Assembly (NCBI GenBank): GCA_031291235.1
Contig: JARLJL010000010.1
Location: forward strand, 1 to 47,111
Length of the DNA stretch: 47,111 nucleotides
Direction: 5' to 3'
Origin: Sulfuriferula sp.
Lineage (GTDB): Bacteria > Pseudomonadota > Gammaproteobacteria > Burkholderiales > Sulfuriferulaceae
The position numbers were made by a program, and so were the translations under genes. Positions 9,342-16,317 of this stretch are shown in pieces (positions within the stretch are counted from its first letter, which is position 1; the number at the start of each line of letters is the position of its first letter). The notes under the pieces are model-generated. The model was not told where the DNA came from. It saw only the letters and a program-made list of their open reading frames with translations, and made no database searches.

Positions 9342-10850
9342 ATGAAAAAATGGCTCATCGCATTAAGTATGTTATGTACCTTGGGCGTCTCCGGCATGAG
9401 TATTGCCGATGACGCTACTCCGCCGGCGGCCGCTCCTGCAGCAACTGCACCGGCCCCTGAAGCAGCAGCGCCAGCGCCGGCCGCACCCGAAGCAGCGCCA
9501 GCTGCTGCCGCCGCTCCGGCTGCTGCAGCACCTGCACCTGCTGCGCCAGCTGCGGCTCCCGTTCCTGATAAAGGTGATACTACCTGGATGATCGTGGCCA
9601 CCGCTTTGGTGATTCTGATGACCATTCCTGGTTTGGCGTTGTTCTACGGCGGTTTGGTCCGTTCCAAGAACATGCTGTCTGTGTTGACGCAAGTCTTTAC
9701 CATTTTCTGCCTGATTGCAATTTTGTGGGTAATTTATGGTTATTCGATGGCGTTTACTGCCGGCGGAAGCGTAAACGACTTTATCGGCGGCATGTCGCGG
9801 CTGTTCCTGAAAGGTATGGATGTCAACTCGACAGTTGAAACTTTCTCCAAGGGCGTAGTTATTCCCGAGATGGTATTCATGATATTTCAGTTAACTTTTG
9901 CCGCAATTACTGTTGCGCTGATCGTTGGCGGCCTGGCTGAACGTGTGAAATTCTCTGCCATGCTGGTATTCGCCGTATTGTGGTTCACATTCTCCTATTT
10001 GCCAGTTGCGCACATGGTCTGGTTCTGGGGCGGTCCTTCTGCTTTCGGTGATCCGTCGGGCTTCCTGTTCGGCAAAGGTGCGCTGGACTTCGCAGGCGGT
10101 ACGGTTGTGCATATCAATTCCGGTGTGGCTGCGCTGATGGGCGCCATCGTACTGGGCAAGCGTATCGGTTACGGTAAAGAATCCATGGCGCCGCATAGTC
10201 TGGTCATGACCATGATCGGTGCTTCGATGCTGTGGGTAGGCTGGTTTGGTTTCAACGCAGGTTCCAACCTCGAAGCAACCGGAACGGCCGTGCTGGCAAT
10301 GACGAACACGATTGTTGCTACAGCCGCTGCCGGCCTGTCCTGGATGTTCATCGAATGGATGGTCAAAGGCAAGCCTAGTTTGCTGGGCGTTACCTCCGGT
10401 GCGGTAGCAGGTCTGGTTGCTGTAACGCCGGCTGCCGGTTTCGCCGGCCCCATGGGAGCCATCGTATTGGGTGCCGTAACCGGTGCAGTGTGCTTGTGGA
10501 GCGTAACGGGCCTGAAGAAAATGCTCGGTTACGATGACAGCCTTGATGTGTTCGGCGTGCACGGTATTGGCGGTATCATCGGCGCATTGGGTACCGGTAT
10601 CGTGGCAAATCCTGCTCTGGGCGGTTCCGGCGTGTTTGACTACGCTGCCAACAAGGTTGCCGAATATAGCACTTCCGCACAGATGGTCAGCCAGTTGTGG
10701 GCCGTTGGTACAGTAATTGTCTGGTCGGGTACGGTGAGTTTTGTGTTGTTCAAGCTGATCGACATGTTCATGGGTCTGCGTGTACCTGAAGAAGATGAAC
10801 GCGAAGGTTTGGATACTGCAACCCACGGCGAACGCGCTTACAATGTGTAA
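9342..10850 (+). CDS. amtB: Ammonium transporter with long Ala/Pro-rich N-terminal linker
   Basis: This is an inner-membrane Amt/Rh family ammonium channel, 502 aa. A signal peptide (residues 1-22) is followed by about 53 residues almost entirely Ala/Pro/Glu (about 24-76). The eleven-helix Amt core starts near residue 80 (TTWMIVATALVILMTIPGLALFYGG). Family signatures include AERVKFSAML, the pore-His region VVHINSGVAALMGA, and the second His in DVFGVHGIGGIIGALGTG. The core is complete. The Ala/Pro linker is longer than in E. coli AmtB and would be periplasmic. The gene pairs with glnK 12 bases upstream and ends before a strong terminator. Confidence 0.95.
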   Translation: MKKWLIALSMLCTLGVSGMSIADDATPPAAAPAATAPAPEAAAPAPAAPEAAPAAAAAPAAAAPAPAAPAAAPVPDKGDTTWMIVATALVILMTIPGLALFYGGLVRSKNMLSVLTQVFTIFCLIAILWVIYGYSMAFTAGGSVNDFIGGMSRLFLKGMDVNSTVETFSKGVVIPEMVFMIFQLTFAAITVALIVGGLAERVKFSAMLVFAVLWFTFSYLPVAHMVWFWGGPSAFGDPSGFLFGKGALDFAGGTVVHINSGVAALMGAIVLGKRIGYGKESMAPHSLVMTMIGASMLWVGWFGFNAGSNLEATGTAVLAMTNTIVATAAAGLSWMFIEWMVKGKPSLLGVTSGAVAGLVAVTPAAGFAGPMGAIVLGAVTGAVCLWSVTGLKKMLGYDDSLDVFGVHGIGGIIGALGTGIVANPALGGSGVFDYAANKVAEYSTSAQMVSQLWAVGTVIVWSGTVSFVLFKLIDMFMGLRVPEEDEREGLDTATHGERAYNV

Positions 10851-10876
10851 TATGTTTCTGTAGGCAGTAAAGTCGT

Positions 10877-10909
10877 AAAAGAGGGCGCTCATCGAGCGCC
10901 CTCTTTTTA
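10877..10909 (+). terminator. Rho-independent terminator after amtB
   Basis: GAGGGCGCTC-ATC-GAGCGCCCTC is a perfect 10-bp stem flanked by AAAA and TTTTT. It can also act on the opposite strand for hda, which converges on it. Confidence 0.95.
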
Positions 10910-10953
10910 TTTCAAGTTTCGCGAATCAGGTTCAATGTGTTTTTATTGATGGA

Positions 10954-11616
10954 TTAGCCCAGTACTTCCTTGAGCAACGGTACCGTAATCGGGCGCCGGG
11001 TTTGCAGCGAGTAATGATCCAAACTGTCCAGCGCGGCAATCAGTGAGGGCAGGTCGCGCCGCCAGTGGCGCATGAGATAGTCTGCGACCCCCGCATGCAA
11101 TTCGAAGCCGCGGGCTTGTGCATGGCGTGAAAGTACCGATAGCTTGTCGGCGTCGGAGAGCGGGTGTATCTGGTAAACCAATCCCCAGCCCAATCTTGTC
11201 GTCAGGTCGCTGCGTAACGGGAGTTGCATGGGGGCGATCAGGCCGGCAGCGATGAGCCGCCCATGGCCTTCGCGCATATGATTGATGAGGTTGAACAGTT
11301 TGATCTGATCGGCGGCACCAAGCCGTTCAACATTATCGATTGCGATGAATTCGAATGCGGACGGATCGATTGCAGCCAGTTCCGACGCGTCGACATACAC
11401 GGCATTATTGTTGCGGGATAAGGCCAGATGTACGCTGGCTTGCAGCAAATGGGTTTTGCCGCTGCCACTATCGCCCCACAAGTATAGCTGGGGCTCCGGG
11501 TTTTGCTGCGTCGCTATGGCGTTTACCGCCTGAACCAGTTCTGCGTTGGCGGCAGGAATGAAATTGTCGAAGCGTGGGGGAGGGGTCGGGACGATATCCA
11601 GTACCAGCTGCTGCAT
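10954..11616 (-). CDS. hda: DnaA regulatory inactivator Hda
   Basis: This 220-aa DnaA-like AAA+ protein lacks a DNA-binding domain IV. It works with the sliding clamp to stimulate DnaA-ATP hydrolysis after initiation. The N-terminal QQLVLDI (residues 2-8) fits the beta-clamp binding motif. Walker A is GDSGSGKTH (48-56), and the sensor and Box VII regions follow (FEFIAIDNVERLG, DLTTRLGWGLVYQIHPL). No strong Shine-Dalgarno is seen close to the ATG. It lies 20 bases after the DUF971 gene on the same strand and is probably co-transcribed with it. It converges on amtB with a shared terminator. Confidence 0.93.
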   Translation of the reverse strand: MQQLVLDIVPTPPPRFDNFIPAANAELVQAVNAIATQQNPEPQLYLWGDSGSGKTHLLQASVHLALSRNNNAVYVDASELAAIDPSAFEFIAIDNVERLGAADQIKLFNLINHMREGHGRLIAAGLIAPMQLPLRSDLTTRLGWGLVYQIHPLSDADKLSVLSRHAQARGFELHAGVADYLMRHWRRDLPSLIAALDSLDHYSLQTRRPITVPLLKEVLG

Positions 11617-11636
11617 CGAGTATATCTGCTCCGCTG

Positions 11637-12014
11637 TTAGAGTGTGTTACGCGATGCACCGGCATCGGCCAGCCGTTGCAGATAGCGTTCCCATAACATG
11701 TCCTGATTTTTGCCTATTTCATAGAGATAATCCCATGAGAAAATCCCGGAATCGTGTCCATCGGAGAAGGTGGGTTGTATGGCATAACTGCCTACCGGTT
11801 CAATGCCGGTAATCGCCACATCCTGCTTGCCGGTTTGTAGCGTTTCCTGCCCATGCCCGTGACCGCGTACTTCTGCTGATGGCGAATAGACGCGTAAAAA
11901 TTCGTATGGCAAGTGAAAAATACTGCCATCATTAAAAGCTATTTCCAGAATATGCGAAGTTTGATGCAGTTTTATTTCTGTAGGTAGCGGGGTGTTCTTA
12001 TCCAGTCCTGCCAT
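11637..12014 (-). CDS. DUF971 domain-containing protein
   Basis: This 125-aa protein matches the DUF971/GBBH-like N-terminal domain family: TEIKLHQTSHILEIAFNDG, LPYEFLRVYSPSAEVRGH, VAITGIEPVGSYAIQPTF and HDSGIFSWDYLYEIG. Members are small zinc-binding-type folds linked in some organisms to Fe-S cluster carrier or ApbC-like proteins; the function is not settled. The frame opens at a TTG (12026), but I chose ATG 12014, which has GGAG 6 bases upstream that overlaps that TTG. It is the first gene of a two-gene unit with hda, just downstream of tRNA-Arg. Confidence 0.9.
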   Translation of the reverse strand: MAGLDKNTPLPTEIKLHQTSHILEIAFNDGSIFHLPYEFLRVYSPSAEVRGHGHGQETLQTGKQDVAITGIEPVGSYAIQPTFSDGHDSGIFSWDYLYEIGKNQDMLWERYLQRLADAGASRNTL

Positions 12015-12049
12015 GTCGTACTCCAAGCTTTTGCGGAATGGGGGAGGGG

Positions 12050-12126
12050 TGGCGCGCCCGACAGGAGTCGAACCTGTGACCTTTGGCTTCGGAAACCAAC
12101 ACTCTATCCATCTGAGCTACGGGCGC
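12050..12126 (-). tRNA. tRNA-Arg (anticodon CCG)
   Basis: Read on the minus strand this is a complete 77-nt tRNA. The acceptor stem is GCGCCCG/CGGGCGC, the D arm is GCTCAGATGGATAGAGT, the anticodon stem is TTGGT/GCCAA with loop TTCCGAA (anticodon CCG, reading CGG), the T arm contains GGTTCGAACTCC, and the CCA end is encoded. All stems pair. Confidence 0.96.
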
Positions 12127-12138
12127 ATTCAGTCTGCT

Positions 12139-12167
12139 AGAATAACGATTTTCCGGACTAACGTCTA
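12139..12167 (-). promoter_or_regulatory. Putative sigma-70 promoter for tRNA-Arg
   Basis: On the minus strand TAGACG (12162-12167) and TATTCT (12139-12144) are separated by 17 bases and end 12 bases before the tRNA 5' end. The placement suits a tRNA promoter, while both hexamers deviate from consensus. Confidence 0.5.
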
Positions 12168-12210
12168 TATGCATTTCTATGCAATGCTTTTACGATTGAA
12201 GATTTGACGT

Positions 12211-12216
12211 TATAAT
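12211..12216 (+). promoter_or_regulatory. Putative -10 box for the cytochrome c gene
   Basis: TATAAT lies 40 bases before the start codon. A TTTACG at 12189-12194 with a 16-base spacer is the only fair -35 candidate; the nearby TTGACG is too close to serve. A transcript would carry a leader of roughly 30 bases. Confidence 0.45.
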
Positions 12217-12255
12217 CGTAAAATATTCAAGTTTGCGACTTTTAAGGATGTAGTG

Positions 12256-12864
12256 ATGAGTGACCATGATACAAAAATGACGAAAACCACACCACAACAG
12301 TTCTTCATGGCGTTATGGGGTGGATTGTTTGCGCCGCTGCTTGCGATTGCCTTGATTGTCGGGTTGGTTGCTAAAATCGAAGGCAGCCATTCATCGGAGG
12401 CTGCCCTTGCATATAATGACAAGGCAGTGGAAGAACGGATACATCCGGTTGGCGAAGTGAATATTGTCGATGCTAATGCGGTGCACGTCGATAAGGAAGG
12501 TTCGGAAGTGTTTGGTGAAGTTTGTACCGCCTGTCACACTCCTGGTGCTTTGGGTGCGCCTAAATTTGGCGATAAAGCTGCCTGGGGTCCACGGATCAAA
12601 CAAGGTTACGACACGCTGATTCAGCATGCCGAACACGGTATCCGCCAAATGCCTCCTCGCGGCGGCAATCCTGATCTGACTGATATTGAAATTGCACGGG
12701 CTGTAGCCTATATGGCAAATGCCGGTGGCGCGAAATTCACACCTCCAGCTGCCCCAGCTCCTGCAACAACGGCCCCTGCTGCTGCCGCTCCCGGCGCTGC
12801 GGCCCCTGCTACTGCTGCTACTGCTGCAGCACCGGCGCCTGCTGCAGATGCGAAAAAAATGTAA
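12256..12864 (+). CDS. Membrane-anchored c-type cytochrome (cytochrome c5-like)
   Basis: This 202-aa monoheme cytochrome c has one N-terminal membrane helix (about residues 17-40) and a periplasmic domain with CTACH at residues 90-94. The likely sixth ligand is Met in IRQMPPRGG. The fold pattern matches cytochrome c5/cbb3-type class I domains (VCTACHTPGALGAPKFGD, IARAVAYMANAGG). The last about 40 residues are Ala/Pro/Thr-rich and end with ADAKKM. The frame begins with GTG-ATG; I chose the ATG at 12256 because AAGGA is 7 bases upstream. It probably transfers electrons in the respiratory chain; its partner is unknown. A TATAAT at 12211-12216 could be its -10 element. Confidence 0.9.
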   Translation: MSDHDTKMTKTTPQQFFMALWGGLFAPLLAIALIVGLVAKIEGSHSSEAALAYNDKAVEERIHPVGEVNIVDANAVHVDKEGSEVFGEVCTACHTPGALGAPKFGDKAAWGPRIKQGYDTLIQHAEHGIRQMPPRGGNPDLTDIEIARAVAYMANAGGAKFTPPAAPAPATTAPAAAAPGAAAPATAATAAAPAPAADAKKM

Positions 12865-12884
12865 GCTTCTGATGATCTGAAATG

Positions 12885-12920
12885 AAAAAGCGCTCCGGGT
12901 AATGCCGGGGCGCTTTTTTT
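12885..12920. terminator. Bidirectional rho-independent terminator between cytochrome c and alr
   Basis: AAAAAGCGCTCCGG and CCGGGGCGCTTTTT pair with one wobble around a short loop, with A-run and T-run on opposite sides. It serves the convergent cytochrome and alr genes. Confidence 0.9.
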
Positions 12921-14004
12921 ATGCTGTTTCGCCTTCAGTCAACTCATGTACCGGCACGCGTTGCGCACGGGCGCATAACAATTCGTAGCTGATCGTACCT
13001 GCAGCTTCTGCTACCATTTCAACAGGCAGCCCTGTACCCCACAGGACAACCGGGCTGCCTACATTTGCTTCCGGTAAATCGGTTAAATCAACAAATAGCA
13101 TATCCATGGATACGCGGCCTAGAGTTCGGGTAATCCGGCCGTCGACCATGATAGGCGTACCAGTAGGTGCGTGGCGCGGATATCCGTCAGCATAGCCGCA
13201 TGCGACAACGCCGATACGGGTGGGGCGATCTGCGATCCAGGTGCGTCCGTAACCCAATGCATTACCGGCGATGAGCGTTTGTACAGCAATAATCCGGCTG
13301 TACAGCGTCATTACCGGGCGCAGGTCGAATGCTTCGGCGGTCATTTCCGCAAAGGGTGATGCGCCGTAGAGCGCAATGCCGGGGCGTACCCAGTGGCCTT
13401 GCGTGACAGGGTAACGCAATAATGCAGCAGAGTTCGCGATGCTGACCGGATAGCTCAACCCGTTAAAGCAGTCCTGAATGACCTGCAATTGTTCCGCGAT
13501 TCCGTGTTCATCATCGGCTGTCGCAAAATGACTCATTAGCGTGATATCTGCAAACTCAGGCAGAGCCTGTAATTGTGCGAGTGCTTGAGGGAAGTTCTGC
13601 GGTTTGAATCCTAGCCGGTTCATGCCGCTGTTGAGCTTGAGGAATAGCGCAAACGGCTGTGCCGGTTTTACTGTTTGCAACATGCGGATTTGATCGAAAT
13701 GATGTATTGCGACGCTTAATTGGCGCTCGGCGCATTCCGCGATTTCGTTCGCTGCAAAAATCCCTTCCAGTAACAGTATCGGTTTGCGCCAACCCAGATC
13801 GCGTAGTTGCACAGCCTCTTCGAGGGATGCTACCGCAAAACCGTCAGCAGCCCATAATGCCTGAGCGACGCGTGCTAATCCGTGACCGTAGCCATTGGCT
13901 TTGACCACGGCCATGATACGGGCATTGCCTGCATGTTTTCGTGATATGGTCAGATTGTGCTGCAGGGCATCGGTATCGATGTGAGCGAACAACGGGCGTG
14001 TCAT
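12919..14004 (-). CDS. alr: Alanine racemase
   Basis: This PLP-dependent fold-type III enzyme converts L-Ala to D-Ala for peptidoglycan. It is 361 aa, normal for the family. The PLP lysine is Lys35 in AVVKANGYGHG. Other landmarks are LKLNSGMNRLG, MSHFATAD, RPGIALYGASPF, GYGRTWIADRPTRIGVVACG, GYADGYPR and the C-terminal GRVSMDMLFVDLTD and ISYELLCAR containing the catalytic Tyr. It begins 2 bases after dnaB ends, so it is translationally linked to dnaB, a common arrangement in beta- and gammaproteobacteria. Whether it is the biosynthetic or a catabolic racemase cannot be decided from sequence, but the dnaB linkage favours Alr over DadX. Confidence 0.95.
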   Translation of the reverse strand: MTRPLFAHIDTDALQHNLTISRKHAGNARIMAVVKANGYGHGLARVAQALWAADGFAVASLEEAVQLRDLGWRKPILLLEGIFAANEIAECAERQLSVAIHHFDQIRMLQTVKPAQPFALFLKLNSGMNRLGFKPQNFPQALAQLQALPEFADITLMSHFATADDEHGIAEQLQVIQDCFNGLSYPVSIANSAALLRYPVTQGHWVRPGIALYGASPFAEMTAEAFDLRPVMTLYSRIIAVQTLIAGNALGYGRTWIADRPTRIGVVACGYADGYPRHAPTGTPIMVDGRITRTLGRVSMDMLFVDLTDLPEANVGSPVVLWGTGLPVEMVAEAAGTISYELLCARAQRVPVHELTEGETA

Positions 14005-14006
14005 GC

Positions 14007-15404
14007 CTAGTAATCCTCGCGTCTTTCGCCTTGTCCGCTTGCATAATTTTCGAAACGGGTATGTTCGCCGAGGAATGTCAGGCGAATTGTACCGATTGGA
14101 CCGTTACGCTGTTTGCCGATGATGATTTCTGCGCTACCTTTGTCATCGCTATCCGGGTTATAAACCTCATCGCGGTAAATGAACAGAATGACGTCGGCAT
14201 CCTGTTCGATAGCACCGGATTCGCGCAGATCGGACATGACCGGACGCTTGTTCGGGCGTTGTTCCAGTGAGCGATTGAGCTGTGATAGCGCAATGACCGG
14301 GCAGTTCAGTTCCTTGGCCAGGCCTTTCAGCGAACGCGAAATTTCAGAAATTTCTGTGGCACGGTTTTCGCCGCTGGTCACGCTGGACATCAGCTGTAGA
14401 TAATCGATGATGATGAGTCCCAGCTTGCCGCACTGGCGATGCAGCCGTCGAGCGCGGGCGCGTAGCTCCAGCGAATTGAGCGCCGGCGTTTCGTCGATAA
14501 AGATAGGCGCATCATTAAGCTTGCCGACGGCATAGGTGAGTTTTTGCCAGTCGTCGTCTTGCAGCCGACCGGTCCGGATTTTATGTTGGTCCAGCCGGCC
14601 GATGGAGCCCAGCATACGCATGACTAGCTGGGCGCCGCCCATTTCCATGGAGAAAATGGCGACGGGCAAGCCGCTGTCGATGGCAATGTTTTCCCCCATA
14701 TTGATGGAAAATGCGGTTTTACCCATGGAGGGCCGTCCGGCAACGATGATCAAGTCGCCAGGTTGCAGCCCGGCAGTCTTGGCATCCAAATCGACGAAGC
14801 CGGTCGGGATGCCGGTAACGTCGCTTTGATTGTCGCGACTGAACAGTTCGTCGATGCGTTCGACTACCTGCGTGAGCAGCGGTTTGATTTCAAGAAACCC
14901 TTGTTTGCCCTTTGCCCCGGCTTCTGCGATATCGAATACCTTGGATTCGGCCTGATCGAGCAGGTCGCTGGCAGAGCGTCCGGCCGGGCTATAGGCGGAT
15001 TCTGCAATGTCGGTGCCGACTTCGACCAGTTTGCGCATGATGCCGCGGTCGCGCACGATTTCGGCATAGCGGCGGATATTGGCAGCAGAAGGGGTGTTCT
15101 GGGCGAGGGCAACCAGATAGGGCAAGCCGCCGACGTTATTGAGTTCGCCCAGATTTTCCAGTGCTTCGCCGGCGGTCACTACGTCTGCGGGTCTGCCTTG
15201 CTCCAGCAGCTTGGTAATGGTTTGATAAATCAGCCTATGGTCGTGGCGGTAAAAGTCGTTATGGCTAATGACGTCGGCGATACGATCCCAGGCATGATTT
15301 TCCAGCAACAGGCCGCCCAGTACGGATTGTTCTGCCTCGACCGAGTGCGGCGGCAGTTTGATGGCGGCGAGTTCGGGATCGGTGCTGGTAGGGAATTTTG
15401 CCAT
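14007..15404 (-). CDS. dnaB: Replicative DNA helicase DnaB
   Basis: This 465-aa hexameric helicase unwinds DNA at the replication fork. The N-terminal DnaB domain (residues 18-120, LPPHSVEAEQSVLGGLLLEN) binds primase and loader. The RecA-like C-terminal domain has Walker A GRPSMGKT (223-230), LGLIIIDYLQLM as Walker B and the arginine-rich DLRESGAIEQDADVILFIYR segment. No intein or insertion interrupts these motifs, although dnaB is a frequent intein site. The usual rplI-rpsR-dnaB order is not present here; alr follows directly. Confidence 0.96.
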   Translation of the reverse strand: MAKFPTSTDPELAAIKLPPHSVEAEQSVLGGLLLENHAWDRIADVISHNDFYRHDHRLIYQTITKLLEQGRPADVVTAGEALENLGELNNVGGLPYLVALAQNTPSAANIRRYAEIVRDRGIMRKLVEVGTDIAESAYSPAGRSASDLLDQAESKVFDIAEAGAKGKQGFLEIKPLLTQVVERIDELFSRDNQSDVTGIPTGFVDLDAKTAGLQPGDLIIVAGRPSMGKTAFSINMGENIAIDSGLPVAIFSMEMGGAQLVMRMLGSIGRLDQHKIRTGRLQDDDWQKLTYAVGKLNDAPIFIDETPALNSLELRARARRLHRQCGKLGLIIIDYLQLMSSVTSGENRATEISEISRSLKGLAKELNCPVIALSQLNRSLEQRPNKRPVMSDLRESGAIEQDADVILFIYRDEVYNPDSDDKGSAEIIIGKQRNGPIGTIRLTFLGEHTRFENYASGQGERREDY

Positions 15405-15432
15405 GTCGGTAAGCGGGTCTGCGAAATAAAGC

Positions 15433-16317
15433 TTATTTTACCCTAGAAACCGGGATGAGCTGTTGCCATTGATGTACCCCCAGACCCAGCAGTATCAATG
15501 CTGTACCCAGCCAGATATCGATATTGACCTGCTCATGATTGAGCCATTGTCCCAGCAGCAGGGCGCTCACTGGGGTAATCAGGGTGATCAGTGCGACCTG
15601 TCCGGCCTGCAGATGTTTGGTGACATAGAAATACAGCGTGAAACCTGCCACTGAACCGAAAATCCCCAAATACAATATGGATAGGCTTGCTTGCCGGTTG
15701 ATGGCAGGAATGTGCCCGAATAGGAGCCACCATAAGGGTAATGATAATGTCACAACTAGAATGAGTGCCCCGGTAGTGAGCGCTAACACCGGCATGTCTG
15801 CGCCAACACGCTTGACCCATACCAGACTACCGGCCTGTACCATCACTGCGGCAAGCACCGCCAGGAATCCGGGTACGGCTTGCGTGCCGATGTGCATGCC
15901 TGCGCCGAAGATAACGCCTAATCCGGCTAGACCCAGGATGATGCCGGCAAATCCGGCAAGGCGAAGCCGGTCTTCACTGCCGAGCAACAGGCCTATCATG
16001 CCGGTGAATAGCGGAATCAGGCCGAACAGTACGGCAACCAGGCCGGACGGTATATAGCGCGCACCCCAGTAAACCAGCTGCATCGCGCCGAATATGCCGA
16101 GCCCGGCGGCGACATAGGCATGCAGCGCGGCGCGGTGGTAAGGCAGCTTGAGGCGTAAGGCGGTCATGATCATGACGCTGGCTGTCAGGCCGATAACCAT
16201 GCGTGCCAATAATGGGAAGACGAAATCTTCCCCTACCTCGCTCCACTGAATCGCCAGCGGCGTGGTCGACCAGATCAGGATGACGCCGAGGTAAGCCGGG
16301 AATATCCGTTTATTCAT
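15433..16317 (-). CDS. EamA/RhaT-family (DMT superfamily) transporter
   Basis: This 294-aa inner-membrane protein has ten predicted helices in two EamA repeats, typical of DMT drug/metabolite exporters. It starts [20 protein letters not shown] with the family motif [13 protein letters not shown], and the second repeat begins near [20 protein letters not shown]. The frame is open about 70 residues further upstream, but that part lies inside metH and lacks membrane character. ATG 16317 overlaps the end of metH by 8 bases, indicating coupling. The substrate is unknown; amino acids or small metabolites are usual for the family. Confidence 0.88.
   Translation of the reverse strand: MNKRIFPAYLGVILIWSTTPLAIQWSEVGEDFVFPLLARMVIGLTASVMIMTALRLKLPYHRAALHAYVAAGLGIFGAMQLVYWGARYIPSGLVAVLFGLIPLFTGMIGLLLGSEDRLRLAGFAGIILGLAGLGVIFGAGMHIGTQAVPGFLAVLAAVMVQAGSLVWVKRVGADMPVLALTTGALILVVTLSLPLWWLLFGHIPAINRQASLSILYLGIFGSVAGFTLYFYVTKHLQAGQVALITLITPVSALLLGQWLNHEQVNIDIWLGTALILLGLGVHQWQQLIPVSRVK

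Noticed and set aside
9891-10892. 333-aa minus-strand open frame opposite amtB
   Set aside because: It is a shadow of amtB, rich in His/Gln/Thr/Arg with no recognisable domain and no ribosome site.
12202-12216. TTGACG-TATAAT near the cytochrome c gene as a complete promoter
   Set aside because: The two hexamers are almost adjacent and cannot serve as -35 and -10 together; only the TATAAT was kept.
14007-15404. Intein in dnaB
   Set aside because: Walker A, Walker B and downstream motifs are continuous in a 465-aa protein of normal length.
14763-15446. 227-aa plus-strand frame opposite dnaB
   Set aside because: dnaB is intact on the minus strand and the antisense frame has no family resemblance.
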